Positions 1 through 12,523 of a stretch of DNA of 24,592 nucleotides are shown here, piece by piece. The position numbers were made by a program, and so were the translations under genes. The DNA comes from Candidatus Nanopelagicales bacterium (GTDB lineage Bacteria; Actinomycetota; Actinomycetes; S36-B12). The notes under the pieces were generated by a model that did not search any database, was not told where the DNA came from, and saw only the letters and a program-made list of their open reading frames with translations. Every line of letters starts with the position of its first letter. The stretch's first letter is position 1. The stretch is from contig JALQSY010000009.1 of the NCBI GenBank assembly GCA_023264215.1, forward strand, positions 1 to 24,592, in the 5' to 3' direction.

Positions 1-744
1 GAGACCACGTCGCCCACGGAGACGCCCGAGCGCGTCGAGCCGCGCGACGTCACCTTCAAGATCCGGCGCTTCATCCCGGAGATCGACGAGGAGCCGCACT
101 GGGAGGAGTACGTCGTCTCGGCCTACCCGACCGATCGCGTGCTCGACGCGCTCATGAAGATCAAGGGCGAGCAGGACGGCACCTTGACGTTCCGCCGGTC
201 CTGCGGTCACGGCATCTGCGGCTCCGACGCCATGCGCATCAACGGCCGCAACCGGCTCGCGTGCAAGACGCTGATCAAGGACCTGGGCACGGGCGACATC
301 ACCGTCGAGGCGATCAAGGGCCTGCCCCTGGAGAAGGACCTCGTCGTCGACATGGAGCCCTTCTTCGCCGCCTACCGCGCGGTCAAGCCGTTCCTCATCA
401 CCGACGGGCACGAACCCACCAAGGAGCGCCTGCAGTCAATCGAGGAGCGCACCGTCTTCGACGACACGACCAAGTGCATCCTGTGCGCGGCCTGCACGAC
501 GAGCTGTCCGGTGTTCTGGACCGACGGCCAGTACTTCGGGCCGGCGGCGATCGTGGCCGCGCACCGCTTCATCTTCGACTCCCGCGATGCGGCTGCCGAG
601 ACCCGGCTGGAGATCCTCAACGAGAAGGAGGGCGTGTGGCGCTGCCGCACGACCTTCAATTGCAGCGACGCCTGCCCCCGAGGGATCGAGGTCACCAAGG
701 CCATCCAGCAGGTCAAGCGAGCGCTGATCTTCCGACGCGTCTGA
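1..744 (+). CDS. sdhB: Succinate dehydrogenase iron-sulfur subunit (5' partial)
   Basis: This is the iron-sulfur subunit of succinate dehydrogenase (complex II), which passes electrons from the SdhA flavin to the membrane quinone. The frame is open from base 1, with no plausible start before the conserved N-terminal region, so the start lies just outside the window; 247 residues are visible, close to full length. The [2Fe-2S] site is seen as SCGHGICGSD followed 12 residues later by a Cys (RLAC), with Asp in the third ligand position as in E. coli SdhB. The first 4Fe/3Fe cluster motif is CILCAACTTSCP, and a second Cys set ends in NCSDACPRG. It is presumably the last gene of an sdhCDAB-type operon lying to the left. 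The family assignment is secure. Confidence 0.96.
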   Translation, partial: ETTSPTETPERVEPRDVTFKIRRFIPEIDEEPHWEEYVVSAYPTDRVLDALMKIKGEQDGTLTFRRSCGHGICGSDAMRINGRNRLACKTLIKDLGTGDITVEAIKGLPLEKDLVVDMEPFFAAYRAVKPFLITDGHEPTKERLQSIEERTVFDDTTKCILCAACTTSCPVFWTDGQYFGPAAIVAAHRFIFDSRDAAAETRLEILNEKEGVWRCRTTFNCSDACPRGIEVTKAIQQVKRALIFRRV

Positions 745-775
745 TCCCCGGCGTGGCGGCACTGCTGATCGGGCA

Positions 776-791
776 ACCGGGCAACCCCGGT
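776..791 (+). terminator. Candidate weak terminator hairpin after sdhB
   Basis: ACCGGG and CCCGGT form a perfect 6-bp stem with a CAAC loop, 31 nt after the sdhB stop. There is no T-tract. The hairpin lies next to a tandem GGGCAACC repeat (771-786) and just before the putative -10 of the next gene. It could attenuate sdh transcription, but the support is only structural. Confidence 0.35.
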
Positions 792-794
792 CGT

Positions 795-800
795 TAGTCT
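795..800 (+). promoter_or_regulatory. Putative -10 (TAGTCT) for the carboxypeptidase gene
   Basis: TAGTCT fits the actinobacterial TAnnnT -10 pattern and ends 9 nt before the ATG. This implies a leader of only about 3 nt. No -35 element is evident. Confidence 0.4.
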
Positions 801-809
801 GAGGGCACC

Positions 810-2051
810 ATGCGTCGTCTCCTGCCACTCTCGATCGTCGCGGCGGTCACCGCGGTCACGGTGCTCGTGGGCGCAGCCCCCGCCGCCGCTGAGCCCATCG
901 GCGGCCCGCTGCTGACCGGCAGCGACGTGATCGTCGACCCCGGGCCGGACGCGGACCCGCTGCCCGAAGTCCCCGTCACGGCGTGGGTGCTCGCCGACAT
1001 GGACACCGGTGCGATCCTCGCCGCCAAGGCACCGCACGTGCCCCGGCCTCCGGCTTCGGTCCTGAAGACGCTCACACTGCTCACGTTGACGCAGAGCCTC
1101 GAGCCCGACCTCGTCTACACCACCACCTACGACGACGTCGCCGTAGAGGGCAGTCGCGTCGGCCTGGTCGAGGACGCGACGTACACCGCTCGTGATCTCT
1201 TCCTGTGCCTGATGATGCAAAGCGGCAACGACTGCGCCTCAGCGCTCGCGGCGGCCAACGGAGGCCTGGAACTAAGCGTCGCGCAGATGAACGAGGAAGC
1301 GCAGCGACTCCAGGCCTACGACACCGTCGCGAAGAACACCAGCGGCCTGCCCGCGGAAGGGCAGGTGAGTTCGGCGTACGACCTCGCGCTCATCGCGCGC
1401 GAGGGACTGGCCCGCCCGGACTTCTTCGAGTACGTCAACACTCGCGTGGTGGAGGACTTCCCCGGCTACATGCCCGCGCAGCCGGGTGACCCGCGGCCGA
1501 CGATGCCCATCGCGACCCAGAATCCGCTGTTCATCCAGGGCTACGAGGGTGCGATCGGGGTCAAGACCGGCTGGACGACCGAGGCTGGACGCACCTTCGT
1601 CGGGGCGGCCGAGCGCGGCGGCACCAGCCTGGTCGTCACCCTGCTCAATATCGAGGGCGAGATCTACCCGTCGGCCTCCGCCCTACTGGACTGGGGATTC
1701 GCCAACGTCGATGCGGTCACGCCGGTCGGCTACCTCGTCGATCCCATCGATCCCGACAGCACCGCGACCGACCCGTCGGACTCCGGTTCGGTGCCGCAGA
1801 ACGACGAGAACGGCGGCACGGCACCCGCTGAGGATGGCGAGGGCATCACCGCGACAGCAGCGTCGACGGCTGCGGCGTCGACCCCCTGGGGCTGGGTGTG
1901 GACGCTCATCGGTGCCATGGTCGTCGGACTGCTGCTCGTGGTCCTCGGTCTGCGGAGCCTGCGCGGCCCTGCGCCGCGCACCGGTGGCCGCCGCGCGCGG
2001 GTGAGCGAGGCAGAGCGGACCGAGGACGAGCACGACTTCGCCCGCGGCTAG
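810..2051 (+). CDS. D-alanyl-D-alanine carboxypeptidase (peptidase S11 / PBP5-like), membrane anchored
   Basis: This is a low-molecular-weight penicillin-binding protein that trims the terminal D-Ala from peptidoglycan stem peptides outside the membrane. It has a signal peptide with an AAA|EP cleavage site near residue 27. The three active-site motifs are present and well spaced: S83-V-L-K86, S138-G-N140 and K252-T-G254. An acidic Ser/Thr/Asp-rich linker follows from about residue 310, then one C-terminal membrane helix at about 357-378 and a basic cytoplasmic tail. At 413 residues it is typical for actinobacterial DacB-type enzymes, which use a C-terminal helix rather than the amphipathic anchor of E. 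coli PBP5. It converges with trpS, leaving a 1-nt gap at 2052. Confidence 0.93.
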   Translation: MRRLLPLSIVAAVTAVTVLVGAAPAAAEPIGGPLLTGSDVIVDPGPDADPLPEVPVTAWVLADMDTGAILAAKAPHVPRPPASVLKTLTLLTLTQSLEPDLVYTTTYDDVAVEGSRVGLVEDATYTARDLFLCLMMQSGNDCASALAAANGGLELSVAQMNEEAQRLQAYDTVAKNTSGLPAEGQVSSAYDLALIAREGLARPDFFEYVNTRVVEDFPGYMPAQPGDPRPTMPIATQNPLFIQGYEGAIGVKTGWTTEAGRTFVGAAERGGTSLVVTLLNIEGEIYPSASALLDWGFANVDAVTPVGYLVDPIDPDSTATDPSDSGSVPQNDENGGTAPAEDGEGITATAASTAAASTPWGWVWTLIGAMVVGLLLVVLGLRSLRGPAPRTGGRRARVSEAERTEDEHDFARG

Positions 2052-2052
2052 G

Positions 2053-4405
<2,353 letters not shown>

Positions 4406-4411
4406 GGGATC

Positions 4412-4417
4412 AGGATA
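4412..4417 (-). promoter_or_regulatory. Putative -10 (TATCCT) for the leaderless CNNM gene
   Basis: TATCCT is followed by a 6-nt spacer GATCCC and the GTG start. This is the spacing expected when transcription begins at the start codon. There is no Shine-Dalgarno sequence in the 19-bp gap after xthA. Confidence 0.55.
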
Positions 4418-4424
4418 GAGGGCG

Positions 4425-5276
4425 CTAGGCGAACGTCACGGTGAGAGGGGCGTGATCGCTCCATCTCTCGGCGTAGGAGGGCGCCTTGCCCACCACCGCC
4501 TGCTGCGCGCGTGCCGCGAGTCCCGAGGTGGCGATCTGGTAGTCGATGCGCCATCCCCCGTCAGTGTCGAAGCCCTTGCCGCGCCACGACCACCACGTGT
4601 ATGGCCCGGGACCGAGGCCGCCCATCGCGCGTCCGAGGTCATGCCACGGGCCGGGCTTCGCCGCACCCGGCGCGCCGAACCACCTGTCGAGGTAGGCGCG
4701 CTCCTCCGGGAGGAACCCGGCCTTGTCGCGGTTGCCCTTCCAGTTCTTGATGTCCACCTCCGCGTGAGCGACGTTGAAGTCGCCCGTGACGAGGACGTGC
4801 GACTTCGCGCGCGCGGCCCTACGACGCAGGGATGCAAGGCGCCGGTCCATCGCGTCGAGGAACCGGAATTTCTCGTCCTGCTTCGGGGTCTGCGCCTCGC
4901 CGGTGTGCACGTACGCCGACACGACGGTCAGTGGACCGAGCCCGGTCTGGATGTCCACCTCGATCCAACGACCCTGTCGTGCGAACTCGCGATCACCGAC
5001 ACCCTCGCGAATCCCCGTCGGCTGCTCGCGAGTGAGCACAGCGACGCCATTGCGTCCCAGTGCCTCCGCCGCGCTGTGAGCCACGTGCATTGCGGCCAGG
5101 CCGCTCTCGGCCAGCTGCTCGTGCAGTTGGTCGTGCGTCGCCCTGACCTCCTGGAGGCAGATCACGTCGGCCTCCGCGTCTGCCAGCCACTCCAGGCCAC
5201 CCCGTCGAGCTGCAGCCCGGATGCCATTGACGTTGGCCGTGATCGTGACCAGCGTCGCGCGCCTGCCCTTGGCCAA
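4425..5276 (-). CDS. xthA: Exodeoxyribonuclease III / AP endonuclease
   Basis: This Mg-dependent exonuclease/AP endonuclease of the EEP superfamily nicks DNA at abasic sites in base excision repair. Family residues are visible in order: TANVNGIRAA near the N-terminus, ICLQEV (catalytic Glu), SAYVHTG, TGDFNVAH (Asp and Asn), and the C-terminal WSDHAPL with the catalytic Asp-His pair. Length 283 residues. The only plausible start is TTG at 5276, because the conserved NVNG begins 15 residues later and no ATG or GTG lies between. The TTG lies 3 nt after the icd stop, suggesting co-transcription and reinitiation. No good Shine-Dalgarno is seen. Confidence 0.93.
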   Translation of the reverse strand: MAKGRRATLVTITANVNGIRAAARRGGLEWLADAEADVICLQEVRATHDQLHEQLAESGLAAMHVAHSAAEALGRNGVAVLTREQPTGIREGVGDREFARQGRWIEVDIQTGLGPLTVVSAYVHTGEAQTPKQDEKFRFLDAMDRRLASLRRRAARAKSHVLVTGDFNVAHAEVDIKNWKGNRDKAGFLPEERAYLDRWFGAPGAAKPGPWHDLGRAMGGLGPGPYTWWSWRGKGFDTDGGWRIDYQIATSGLAARAQQAVVGKAPSYAERWSDHAPLTVTFA

Positions 5277-5279
5277 CCC

Positions 5280-6494
5280 CTAGGCCATCGCCTTCTGGAG
5301 GTTGCGATCGATGGCGGCGAGGAAGTCCTGCGTGGTGAGCCACGGCTGGTCCGGGCCCACGAGTAGCGCGAGGTCCTTGGTCATCTGCCCGCTCTCTACC
5401 GTCTCGATGCAGACCCTCTCGAGGGTCTGGGCGAACGCCGACACATCCGGGGTGCCATCGAGCTTGCCTCGGTGCTCCAGGCCACGGGTCCAGGCGAAGA
5501 TCGAGGCGACGGGGTTGGTCGAGGTCGCCTCTCCGCGCTGATGCTGGCGGTAGTGCCTGGTGACCGTGCCATGGGCCGCTTCGGCCTCGACGGTTCGCCC
5601 GTCCGGGGTCATGAGCACGCTGGTCATCAGTCCGAGCGAGCCGAAGCCCTGGGCGACCGTGTCGGACTGCACGTCGCCGTCGTAGTTCTTGCACGCCCAG
5701 ACGTACCCGCCTTCCCACTTCAGCGCGCTGGCGACCATGTCGTCGATGAGCCGGTGCTCGTAGGTCAGGCCGGCCGCGTCGAACTCCGACTTGAACTCCG
5801 CGTCGAACACCTCCGCGAAGATGTCCTTGAAGCGTCCGTCGTAGGCCTTGAGGATGGTGTTCTTGGTCGACATGTACACCGGGAACTGGCGAGCCAGCCC
5901 ATAGCGGAACGACGCACGAGCGAAGTCGCGGATCGAGTCGTCGAGGTTGTACATCCCCATCGCGACACCGGACTCGGGGAAGTCGAAGACCTGGAACTCC
6001 ATCGGGTCGGAGCCGTCAGCGGGGGTGAAGGTCATGGTCAGGGTGCCGGGGCCGGGGACCTTGAAGTCGGTCGCGCGGTACTGGTCGCCGAAGGCATGCC
6101 TGCCGACGATGATCGGCTTGGTCCACGTCGGGACGAGCCGAGGGATGTTGGACATGATGATCGGCTCGCGGAAGATCACCCCGCCGAGGATGTTGCGGAT
6201 GGTCCCGTTGGGCGACTTCCACATCTTCTTCAGGCCGAACTCCTCCACGCGAGCCTCATCCGGCGTGATGGTCGCGCACTTCACTCCCACGCCGTACTGG
6301 AGGATCGCGTGGGCTGCGTCGATGGTCACTTGATCATCCGTTGCGTCACGGTGCTCGATCCCGAGGTCGTAGTACCTGAGATCGACATCGAGGTAGGGCA
6401 GGATCAGCTGGTCCTTGATGAATTGCCAGATGATGCGAGTCATCTCATCGCCATCGAGTTCGACGACGGGATGTGCGACCTTGATCTTCGCCAC
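5280..6494 (-). CDS. icd: Isocitrate dehydrogenase, NADP-dependent dimeric type
   Basis: It oxidises isocitrate to 2-oxoglutarate and CO2 with NADP in the TCA cycle. At 404 residues it belongs to the homodimeric, eukaryote-like class, not the ~80-kDa monomeric enzyme found in many actinobacteria and not the E. coli-type subclass. Visible signatures are [12 protein letters not shown] near residue 12, the substrate loop KS94PNGTIRN, and [12 protein letters not shown] near the C-terminus, which contains nucleotide-binding residues. The start is GTG, preceded by AGGAGAG at about 9 nt. It lies 42 bp after mdh and just before xthA. Confidence 0.96.
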   Translation of the reverse strand: MAKIKVAHPVVELDGDEMTRIIWQFIKDQLILPYLDVDLRYYDLGIEHRDATDDQVTIDAAHAILQYGVGVKCATITPDEARVEEFGLKKMWKSPNGTIRNILGGVIFREPIIMSNIPRLVPTWTKPIIVGRHAFGDQYRATDFKVPGPGTLTMTFTPADGSDPMEFQVFDFPESGVAMGMYNLDDSIRDFARASFRYGLARQFPVYMSTKNTILKAYDGRFKDIFAEVFDAEFKSEFDAAGLTYEHRLIDDMVASALKWEGGYVWACKNYDGDVQSDTVAQGFGSLGLMTSVLMTPDGRTVEAEAAHGTVTRHYRQHQRGEATSTNPVASIFAWTRGLEHRGKLDGTPDVSAFAQTLERVCIETVESGQMTKDLALLVGPDQPWLTTQDFLAAIDRNLQKAMA

Positions 6495-6529
6495 GGTGCG
6501 ACTCTCTCCTGTCTGGGGACCTGGGATGG

Positions 6530-6535
6530 ACGGTA
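6530..6535 (-). promoter_or_regulatory. Putative -10 (TACCGT) for icd
   Basis: TACCGT lies in the 42-bp mdh-icd gap. It would start an mRNA near 6523 with a ~28-nt leader carrying the AGGAGAG Shine-Dalgarno (6504-6510). No clear -35 is seen. icd could also be read from the mdh promoter. Confidence 0.4.
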
Positions 6536-6536
6536 G

Positions 6537-7887
<1,351 letters not shown>

Positions 7888-7893
7888 GCCGCC

Positions 7894-7899
7894 ACCCTA
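7894..7899 (-). promoter_or_regulatory. Putative -10 (TAGGGT) overlapping the folD stop codon
   Basis: TAGGGT begins with the TAG stop codon of folD (7897-7899) and is followed by the 6-nt spacer GGCGGC and the GTG of the DUF3017 gene. The geometry fits a leaderless start. Confidence 0.5.
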
Positions 7900-8742
7900 C
7901 GACCGCTCCGCAGCCTCCACGACATTGGCGAGGAGCATCGCGCGCGTCATGGGACCGGTACCACCGGGCATCGGGGCGATCCAGCCGGCCACCTCCGCGC
8001 AGGCCGGGTCGATGTCGCCCACGAGCCCGGCGTCCGTGCGCGTGATGCCCACGTCCACCAGGGCGGCACCGGGCTTGACGATGTCGGGAGTGATGACGTG
8101 CGGCACCCCCGCGGCGGCAATGACGATGTCCGCCGCTGCGACGTGCCCGGCCATGTCCTTGGTCCCCGTGTGGCACAGCGTCACCGTCGCGTTCTCCTGG
8201 CGCCGGGTGAGCAGCAGCCCGAGAGGGCGCCCCACCGTGATGCCACGACCGACGATGCAGACCTCCGCTCCGGCGATCGGGACGTCGTAGGCGCGCAGCA
8301 ACTCGACGATGCCCCGGGGTGTGCAGGGCAGCGGGGCCTCGATGCCGAGGACGAGCCGGCCGAGATTCATCGGGTGGAGGCCATCGGCGTCCTTGGCCGG
8401 GTCCATGATCTCGAGCACGCGATTGCCGTCCAGGCCCGCGGGCAGCGGGAGTTGCACGATGTAGCCCGTGACAGCCGGATCGTCGTTGAGGCGACGTACC
8501 TCGGCTTCGACCTCTGCCTGTGTCGACGTCGCCGGCATGTCGACGCGGATGGAGGCGATGCCCACCTCCGCGCAGTCCCGGTGCTTGCCCCCGACGTAGG
8601 CATGACTGCCCGGATCGTCACCCACGAGGACGGTCGCCAGGCCGGGAACGATGCCGCGCTCGCGCAGGACGGCGACGCGCGTTGCGAGGGATGACTTCAC
8701 GGCGGCCGCGGTCGCCTTGCCATCCAGGATGGTTGCTGTCAT
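7897..8742 (-). CDS. folD: Bifunctional methylenetetrahydrofolate dehydrogenase / methenyltetrahydrofolate cyclohydrolase
   Basis: It interconverts 5,10-methylene-THF and 10-formyl-THF, the formyl donor used by the nearby purN and purH products. The catalytic Tyr and Lys are in AYVGGKHRD. Other family motifs are [23 protein letters not shown], the NADP-binding [11 protein letters not shown] and the C-terminal [15 protein letters not shown], where Thr replaces the usual Val of PGGVGPMT. Length 281 residues, normal. The frame stays open far upstream to 9579, but that part is antisense-frame shadow of the transporter gene; the ATG at 8742 begins the conserved protein and has a TAGGTT -10 just before it. 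It starts 11 bp after the transporter stop. Confidence 0.96.
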   Translation of the reverse strand: MTATILDGKATAAAVKSSLATRVAVLRERGIVPGLATVLVGDDPGSHAYVGGKHRDCAEVGIASIRVDMPATSTQAEVEAEVRRLNDDPAVTGYIVQLPLPAGLDGNRVLEIMDPAKDADGLHPMNLGRLVLGIEAPLPCTPRGIVELLRAYDVPIAGAEVCIVGRGITVGRPLGLLLTRRQENATVTLCHTGTKDMAGHVAAADIVIAAAGVPHVITPDIVKPGAALVDVGITRTDAGLVGDIDPACAEVAGWIAPMPGGTGPMTRAMLLANVVEAAERS

Positions 8743-8750
8743 GGGATCAG

Positions 8751-8756
8751 AACCTA
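8751..8756 (-). promoter_or_regulatory. Putative -10 (TAGGTT) overlapping the transporter stop codon
   Basis: TAGGTT starts with the TAG stop of the YdcZ-type transporter gene (8754-8756). It ends 8 nt before the folD ATG, close to leaderless geometry, with spacer CTGATCCC. No Shine-Dalgarno is present. Confidence 0.4.
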
Positions 8757-9746
8757 GTGACCGCGCAGCGACTGTCGTCGCCGCCCCCACGTCGACATGC
8801 TTCCGACCGCCACCGCGAGTCCGGCCAGCACGACTCCGAGCACGAGGGTCAGGTGGACGTAGACCCCCTCCGCGGGCGCGACCGCATCCAGCAGGAGCGC
8901 GCCAGCGAGTTGGCCCGTGATCGTGAGCAGCGCGAAGAGCAGTACGCCGAGTCGCTGGACGACCCACGCCGCCGCGGCGATGAAGATCACGCCGATGGTG
9001 CCTCCGAGGTAGATCCACCAGGGACCCGGGGGCATCGCGCCCGGGTCGAATTCGGTGAGCCCCCACGCAAGCCCCAGGGCCGCGCTGAGCATCATGGTGC
9101 CGAGGGTGAAGTTGACCCATGCCGCGGTCCACGGATTGCGTGCAGCGGCCCCGACGCGTCCGTTGATGGCCTGCTGGACCGCGATGGCCAGGCCCGCGAC
9201 GACAGCCGCGACGACGGCCAGGACGGAGCCCTCCACGGCACCGCTGAGCCGATCGGATACCGCCACGATGACCGCGCCGACCGCGAGGATGGCGGCGATC
9301 ACCCGGGTCGGCGTGATGCTCTGCCGCCCGGCGGGTCCGAGGCCGAGCCGATCGACGACGATGCTGTTGGTCACCTGGCCCGCGACCACAGCGACGGTGA
9401 AGACCGCGACGCCCACGAGCGGGACCGTGGCGCTTTGCACGGCGACGAAGAATCCACCGAGCAGGCCACCGAGAACCTGCCACCAGCGCAGGTCGCCGAC
9501 GCGCACGGCACGGACCACGTCGCCCAGTCCGCGCCGCATGCCAGGAGCCAGGATCAAGATCGCGCTGAGCAGGATCCACCCCGTCCCGAAGCTCACGAGC
9601 GCGGCCTGGACACCGCTGTCCGTGACATCGGCGAGCTCGCCGTTGATGCGGGACTGGAGCGCGGTGAGCGCACCCACCGCGAACGCCGTGAGAGCGGCGA
9701 CCACTCCCATGCGCGCGACGGTGGACGAATCCTGACGCAGCGACAT
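8754..9746 (-). CDS. DMT superfamily transporter, duplicated DUF606/YdcZ type
   Basis: This polytopic membrane protein of 330 residues has about ten hydrophobic helices. It is built from two similar halves, roughly residues 10-150 and 165-310, each opening with a motif of the form [10 protein letters not shown] or [11 protein letters not shown] and later carrying FGTGWILLS or FTLGTMMLS. This internal duplication is the hallmark of fused DUF606/YdcZ members of the drug/metabolite transporter superfamily. The substrate cannot be read from the sequence. It lies 6 bp after purH and 11 bp before folD, so it is probably co-transcribed with the purine/one-carbon genes. CTGAGG before the ATG may serve as a ribosome binding site. 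Confidence 0.87.
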   Translation of the reverse strand: MSLRQDSSTVARMGVVAALTAFAVGALTALQSRINGELADVTDSGVQAALVSFGTGWILLSAILILAPGMRRGLGDVVRAVRVGDLRWWQVLGGLLGGFFVAVQSATVPLVGVAVFTVAVVAGQVTNSIVVDRLGLGPAGRQSITPTRVIAAILAVGAVIVAVSDRLSGAVEGSVLAVVAAVVAGLAIAVQQAINGRVGAAARNPWTAAWVNFTLGTMMLSAALGLAWGLTEFDPGAMPPGPWWIYLGGTIGVIFIAAAAWVVQRLGVLLFALLTITGQLAGALLLDAVAPAEGVYVHLTLVLGVVLAGLAVAVGSMSTWGRRRQSLRGH

Positions 9747-9752
9747 CGTGCC

Positions 9753-11321
9753 TCAGTGGAAGAAGTGCCGCGTGCCGGTGAGGTACATGGTCGCTCCGGC
9801 AGCCTCCGCCGCCGCGATCACCTCGTCATCGCGCACCGACCCTCCGGGCTGGACGATGGCCCTCACGCCCGCCGAGAGCAGGACCTCGAGTCCGTCCGGG
9901 AAGGGGAAGAAGGCATCGGACGCGGCGACGGAGCCGCGAGCTCGGTCCTCACCGGCGCGCGACACGGCAAGCCGGGCAGCGTCGACCCGGTTGACCTGAC
10001 CCATGCCAATGCCCACCGCGGCACCATCCTTGGCGAGCAGGATGGCGTTGGACTTCGGGGCTCGCACCGCTCGCCACGCGAACGCGAGGTCCTCCATCGT
10101 GCCGGCGTCGACCGCGGACCCGGCGACCAGGCGCCACGTGGCCGGATCGTCGCCATCCGCCGTCAGGTCGTCGGCTCCCTGCAGCAGGACTCCCCCGGAG
10201 ATGGGGCGCAGATCGACCCAGCCACGCTCCGCTCGCGGCTCGACGCGCAGGATGCGAAGACCCTTGCGCTCCATGAGCAGGTCGAGCGCCGCGGGGTCGT
10301 AGTCGGGGGCGACGATCACCTCGGTGAACACGTCCGTCATCGCCTCTGCCATCGCCAGCGTCACCGGGCGATTGGCGGCCACGACTCCCCCGAAGGCGGA
10401 GACGGGATCGGTGGCGAAGGACTTCTCGTACGCGTCGCAGATATCGATGCCCACGGCGATGCCGCAGGGATTGGCGTGCTTGATGATGGCGACGGCAGGC
10501 AGACCGTGGTCGTATGCCGCGCGCAGGGCCGCGTCAGCGTCGACGTAGTTGTTGTAGGACATCTCCTTGCCGTGGAGCTGCTCGGCGCGGGCCAGGCCAG
10601 GGCGGGAGAAGTCCGCGGCGTACACGGCCGCTGCCTGGTGGGGATTCTCGCCGTAGCGCAGCACGTCGCGGCGCTGCCAGGCCTGCCCGAGCCAGGTCGG
10701 GAATCCCGAGCCATCCGGCGCGACCACATTGCCCATCCAGGTCGCCACCGCAACGTCGTAGGAAGCGGTGTGCGCGAACGCCTCGGCAGCGAGCCGCTGC
10801 CGCTGGGCGAGGGTGAAGCCCCCTGCACCGACGGCATCGATCACATCGCCGTATCTCGCCGGATCGACCACGACGGCAACGCTGGCATGGTTCTTGGCTG
10901 ATGCCCGGACCATGGCGGGGCCGCCGATGTCGATCTGCTCGATGCACTCATCCTGGTCGGCACCGGACGCCACCGTGCTGGTGAAGGGATACAGGTTGAC
11001 GACGACGAGCTCGAACGGCGCGATGTCGAGTTCGGCAAGCTGCTCCACGTGATGTGGCTGTCTCAGGTCCGCGAGCAATCCGGCGTGGACGCGTGGATGC
11101 AGTGTCTTGACGCGACCGTCGAGGCACTCGGGGAACCCCGTGACATCCGACACCGCGGACACGGGAACGCCCGCCTCCTGGATGCGGGCGGCGGTCGACC
11201 CCGTGGACACGATCTCGACGCCCGCTGCATGGAGGGCACCGGCGAGTTCGACCAGGCCGGCCTTGTCGTAGACCGAGATGAGCGCGCGTCGGATAGGTCG
11301 GCGATGCTCGTCAGTGCTCAC
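9753..11321 (-). CDS. purH: Bifunctional AICAR transformylase / IMP cyclohydrolase
   Basis: It catalyses the last two steps of IMP synthesis, formylating AICAR with 10-formyl-THF and closing the ring. The N-terminal MGS-like cyclohydrolase domain (about residues 1-145) shows YDKAGL, STGSTA and [15 protein letters not shown]. The C-terminal transformylase domain shows IIKHANPCG with the catalytic Lys-His, [22 protein letters not shown] and [10 protein letters not shown]. With the GTG start at 11321 it has 522 residues, the usual size. An upstream GTG at 11366 would add 15 residues but lies inside purN. The GTG overlaps the purN TGA (GTGA), with AGGAGGG (11332-11338) upstream, indicating translational coupling. 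Confidence 0.97.
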   Translation of the reverse strand: MSTDEHRRPIRRALISVYDKAGLVELAGALHAAGVEIVSTGSTAARIQEAGVPVSAVSDVTGFPECLDGRVKTLHPRVHAGLLADLRQPHHVEQLAELDIAPFELVVVNLYPFTSTVASGADQDECIEQIDIGGPAMVRASAKNHASVAVVVDPARYGDVIDAVGAGGFTLAQRQRLAAEAFAHTASYDVAVATWMGNVVAPDGSGFPTWLGQAWQRRDVLRYGENPHQAAAVYAADFSRPGLARAEQLHGKEMSYNNYVDADAALRAAYDHGLPAVAIIKHANPCGIAVGIDICDAYEKSFATDPVSAFGGVVAANRPVTLAMAEAMTDVFTEVIVAPDYDPAALDLLMERKGLRILRVEPRAERGWVDLRPISGGVLLQGADDLTADGDDPATWRLVAGSAVDAGTMEDLAFAWRAVRAPKSNAILLAKDGAAVGIGMGQVNRVDAARLAVSRAGEDRARGSVAASDAFFPFPDGLEVLLSAGVRAIVQPGGSVRDDEVIAAAEAAGATMYLTGTRHFFH

Positions 11322-11914
11322 GGGATGCTCGCCCTCCTGCCGGTCACCGTGCAACCCAGCGTGCACAGTCGGATCACGATATCGACCAGGGTCTCGCGCT
11401 CCACGACCTTGATGCGCTCATGAAGCGAGGCCTCGTCGTCACCGTCGAGGATGTCGACGGCGCGCTGGGCGAGGACCGGCCCGGTGTCGACGCCTGCGTC
11501 CACCAGGTGGACCGTGCAACCGGTGACCCTGGCTCCGTACGCGAGCGCATCCCGGACCCCGTGACTTCCGGGGAACGCCGGCAGCAGCGCCGGATGGGTG
11601 TTGACGATGCGCCACGGGAAGGCCTCGAGCACCGGCGCACCGAGGATCCGCATGAAGCCCGCGCAGACGATCCAGTCCGGGGAGAAGGACACCGCGGTTC
11701 GCGAGAGCGCGACATCCCACTGCGATCTGCTGTCGAACGCCGCGGGATCGACGACCTCGGTCGGGACCCCGCGGGCGGCCGCACGCTCGAGCCCCTCGAT
11801 CCCAGGGCGGTCCGCGATCACGCCGACGATGTCGAAGGCGGCTTGGTCAGCGTCGAGCAGGGCCTGGAGATTGGTGCCGCCGCCGGACACGAGGACGACG
11901 AGCCGCGAGCGCAC
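11318..11914 (-). CDS. purN: Phosphoribosylglycinamide formyltransferase
   Basis: This is GAR transformylase, which transfers the formyl group of 10-formyl-THF to GAR in purine synthesis. Seen in order: [16 protein letters not shown] near the N-terminus (phosphate-binding loop), CAGFMRIL, the catalytic [15 protein letters not shown] with Asn and His, and [13 protein letters not shown] with the catalytic Asp. Length 198 residues, normal. The GTG start at 11914 is preceded by TAGGGT at exactly 6 nt and has no Shine-Dalgarno, so the mRNA is probably leaderless. It follows the RDD gene by 9 bp and overlaps purH by 4 bp. Confidence 0.97.
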   Translation of the reverse strand: MRSRLVVLVSGGGTNLQALLDADQAAFDIVGVIADRPGIEGLERAAARGVPTEVVDPAAFDSRSQWDVALSRTAVSFSPDWIVCAGFMRILGAPVLEAFPWRIVNTHPALLPAFPGSHGVRDALAYGARVTGCTVHLVDAGVDTGPVLAQRAVDILDGDDEASLHERIKVVERETLVDIVIRLCTLGCTVTGRRASIP

Positions 11915-11920
11915 GCTGCG

Positions 11921-11926
11921 ACCCTA
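11921..11926 (-). promoter_or_regulatory. Putative -10 (TAGGGT) overlapping the RDD-gene stop codon
   Basis: TAGGGT shares its TAG with the stop of the RDD gene (11924-11926) and is followed by CGCAGC and the purN GTG. This is the same arrangement as at the folD-DUF3017 junction. Confidence 0.5.
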
Positions 11927-12523
11927 CCGCCGATGCGTGCCGGTTCCTGCCGAGGCAGCCTGCGCCATCACCACGACATCGCGGCCGAAGTGATCGGCAT
12001 AGCCGCGCAGGCGCCGCGTGCTGTCCCACAGCGGCGACAGGCCGATGACCAGGATCAGCACCCACGCGAACGGGCCGACGACCGGCGCGAAGGCCAGCAG
12101 TCCCGCGGCGCCGTACAGCATGAACCAGCGTCGGCTCGCGAGCATCCAGCCGGGCCGCCCACCCGTGTCGACGCGAATGCACCGGATCCCGACCGCCCAT
12201 CCACCGAGGGTGCGGCCCCAGATGGCCATGAGGCAGATCGTGTAGGCCGCGGTGAAGACCACCAGCAGGGCGAGCGGCAGCCACAACGGCAACGAGATGG
12301 CCGACTCGATGCTTCGCTGACCGGAGGCGGCGTCGATGCGGATGCGCGTGACGCCCGCGGTCAGGCGCTCGAGCAGCGATGCGGCGACGCCGGACACGAA
12401 GATGAGAAGCGCCATGTCGATCGCCGCCCCGCCGATGCGGCGCTGCAGGGAGGCAAGCACGGCGTGACTGCGCGCAGCCGGCGCCCTACGCCGAGCCGGC
12501 GACGTGCGTACGGGGCTAGACAT
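11924..12523 (-). CDS. RDD family membrane protein
   Basis: This 199-residue membrane protein has the RDD fold. The first helix region starts with RRIGGAAIDMALLIF, where Arg and Asp define the family. A second region contains WGRTLGGWAVGIRCIRVD, and a third helix pair near residues 137-163 is followed by WDSTRRLRGYADHFGRDVVV, a typical RDD C-terminal motif. Function is unknown in most bacteria; some members have been linked to ion exchange. Its ATG lies inside the end of the perM gene (8-nt overlap), with GGAG about 6 nt upstream, so it is translationally coupled to perM. Confidence 0.88.
   Translation of the reverse strand: MSSPVRTSPARRRAPAARSHAVLASLQRRIGGAAIDMALLIFVSGVAASLLERLTAGVTRIRIDAASGQRSIESAISLPLWLPLALLVVFTAAYTICLMAIWGRTLGGWAVGIRCIRVDTGGRPGWMLASRRWFMLYGAAGLLAFAPVVGPFAWVLILVIGLSPLWDSTRRLRGYADHFGRDVVVMAQAASAGTGTHRR

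Noticed and set aside
8743..9579. An N-terminal extension of about 279 residues on FolD
   Set aside because: It is antisense-frame shadow of the transporter gene on the same strand; the conserved FolD protein starts at the ATG at 8742, which has its own -10.
8520..10901. Very long open frame on the plus strand, about 790 codons, opposite folD, the transporter and purH
   Set aside because: It is rich in Arg, Asp, Gly and His with no family motif. It lies antisense to three well-supported genes and is a codon-bias shadow of high GC content.
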